A stretch of 64,000 bases of DNA from Candidatus Rokuibacteriota bacterium (GTDB lineage: Bacteria > Methylomirabilota > Methylomirabilia > Rokubacteriales > CSP1-6): positions 1-64,000 of the forward strand of contig JACPDG010000037.1 in the NCBI GenBank assembly GCA_016184125.1, written 5' to 3'. Of the stretch, positions 63,314-64,000 are shown in pieces (the stretch's first letter is position 1; each line of letters starts with the position of its first letter). The position numbers and the translations under genes were made by a program. Under the pieces are notes generated by a model. It saw nothing but the letters and a program-made list of their open reading frames with translations. It made no database searches and had not been told where the DNA came from.

Positions 63314-63433
63314 CCGTCCGGCCGGGGCGATCTAGACAACCTGGCGACGGCTCGCTTCCCGTATACAACGCCGGGTCGCCGTGGTATGTCCATCGCACAT
63401 TCGAGGCCCAATCGAACCGAGGAGGAGGAGACC

Positions 63434-64000
63434 ATGCTCCGACGGTCCGTGCTCGCCCTCGTCCCCACCGCGCTCCTGACCCTCGCTGTCGCCTCGCCGC
63501 CCGCGGCGGCCCAGGCCAAAGACACGCTCACCGTCGGGCTCGCGTCCATCGTCTCGACGCTCGACCCGCACATGCACTTCGAGCGCGTCGGCATCCTCGT
63601 GAACATCAACATGTTCGACTCCCTGCTGCACAAGAGTTTCAAGCTCGAGTACGAGCCGTCGCTCGCCGTCTCCTGGAAGGCGCTCTCCGATACCTCGTGG
63701 GAGTTCAAGCTCCGCAAGGGTGTCAAGTTCCACAACGGCGACACGATGACGGCCGAGGACGTCAAGTACTCGTTCGACCGCGTCCTCGAGCCGGGCCAGA
63801 CGGGAAAGAAGAAGTCGCCGCAGTACGGCAACATCCGGGCGATCAAGGAGGTCCGGATCGTCAACCCGGACACGGTCCACATCGTGACGGAGAAGCCCTA
63901 TCCGCTCCTCCTCGAGCGGCTCGTCTTCTTCCCGATCGTGCCGAGGAAGCACATCGAGAAGGTCGGCGAGCAGGCCTTCGGGGAGTCGGCCACGGCGGGC
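63434..64000 (+). CDS. ABC transporter solute-binding protein, family 5 (partial)
   Basis: 189 residues visible; continues past the window. Signal peptide (LRRSVLALVPTALLTLAVASPPAAAQ), then LTVGLASIVSTLDPHMHFERVG and the family-5 signature WEFKLRKGVKFHNGDTMTAEDVKYSFDRVL. Binds peptides, nickel or similar solutes for a Dpp/Opp-type importer. AGGAGGAGGA precedes the ATG. Confidence 0.9.
   Translation, partial: MLRRSVLALVPTALLTLAVASPPAAAQAKDTLTVGLASIVSTLDPHMHFERVGILVNINMFDSLLHKSFKLEYEPSLAVSWKALSDTSWEFKLRKGVKFHNGDTMTAEDVKYSFDRVLEPGQTGKKKSPQYGNIRAIKEVRIVNPDTVHIVTEKPYPLLLERLVFFPIVPRKHIEKVGEQAFGESATAG

Overview
The window is very GC-rich (about 70% by eye) and packed with short-gap or overlapping operons on both strands, many joined by 4-base ATGA/GTGA stop-start overlaps. 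The gene mix is multiheme cytochromes, an NrfD-type quinone complex, a cytochrome b6/Rieske complex, TRAP and LIV-type transport, CoA-linked aromatic or organic-acid catabolism and a CO-dehydrogenase-type Mo enzyme. This suggests an uncultivated soil or subsurface lineage such as Methylomirabilota/Rokubacteria. That assignment is an inference from gene content and repeat style, not a measured placement.

Layout. 1-6217 (minus): a membrane quinone oxidoreductase with pentaheme c, MopB, 4x[4Fe-4S], NrfD, 2-TM and diheme c subunits, resembling both Qrc and alternative complex III, preceded by a degenerate receiver domain. 6681-8935 (minus): an MtrB/PioB-type outer-membrane porin broken by an apparent frameshift. 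9119-15135: two divergent signalling operons. One is a small membrane protein, a cyclic-nucleotide-binding protein and NarX/NarL-like proteins. The other is a sensor kinase with two CxxCH haem motifs in its sensor domain plus an NtrC-type regulator. 15137-20458 (plus): BadI/MenB-like crotonase, CaiB CoA-transferase, aryl-AMP ligase, a Cys-rich protein and a PaaA/C-like diiron protein. 20489-25231 (minus): tetraheme and nonaheme cytochromes c with Rieske and cytochrome b.

25546-32900: DUF1059, an Lhr-type helicase, a single-domain receiver, DUF488, a secreted domain protein, a RAM-domain protein and a D-2-hydroxyacid dehydrogenase. 32905-34752: a scar of a type I restriction system (hsdM and hsdS remnants) enclosing an intact AbiE toxin-antitoxin pair. 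34778-40777: threonine degradation, an acyl-CoA carboxyltransferase, a methyltransferase, a PfpI protein and an FmdB zinc ribbon. 40859-46238: amidase and a TakP-like TRAP transporter with an oversized permease. 46421-49007: PDZ, LON-domain and Mrp proteins. 49362-53810: flavin reductase, aminotransferase, glycosyltransferase and MsbA-like exporter, each overlapping the next by 4 bases. 54145-60489: small and medium subunits of a Mo hydroxylase (minus) and its large subunit (plus), separated by about 2.6 kb of accessory genes and gene fragments. 60724-64000: SDR, glutamine-dependent NAD synthase and a partial family-5 solute-binding protein.

Three genome-scale signals cut across these genes. 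(i) A GC-rich palindromic interspersed repeat sits at gene ends at 16031, 22518, 30861, 53818 and 60490 and supplies a stop or start codon to some genes. (ii) -10-like TANNNT hexamers lie 6-9 bases before ATG/GTG, suggesting leaderless transcripts for Lhr, the receiver protein, AbiEi, NAD synthase and others. (iii) There are many gene remnants (LivF, HsdM, HsdS, acyl-CoA synthetase, lactonase), indicating active gene decay between operons. I saw no rRNA, tRNA or CRISPR array.
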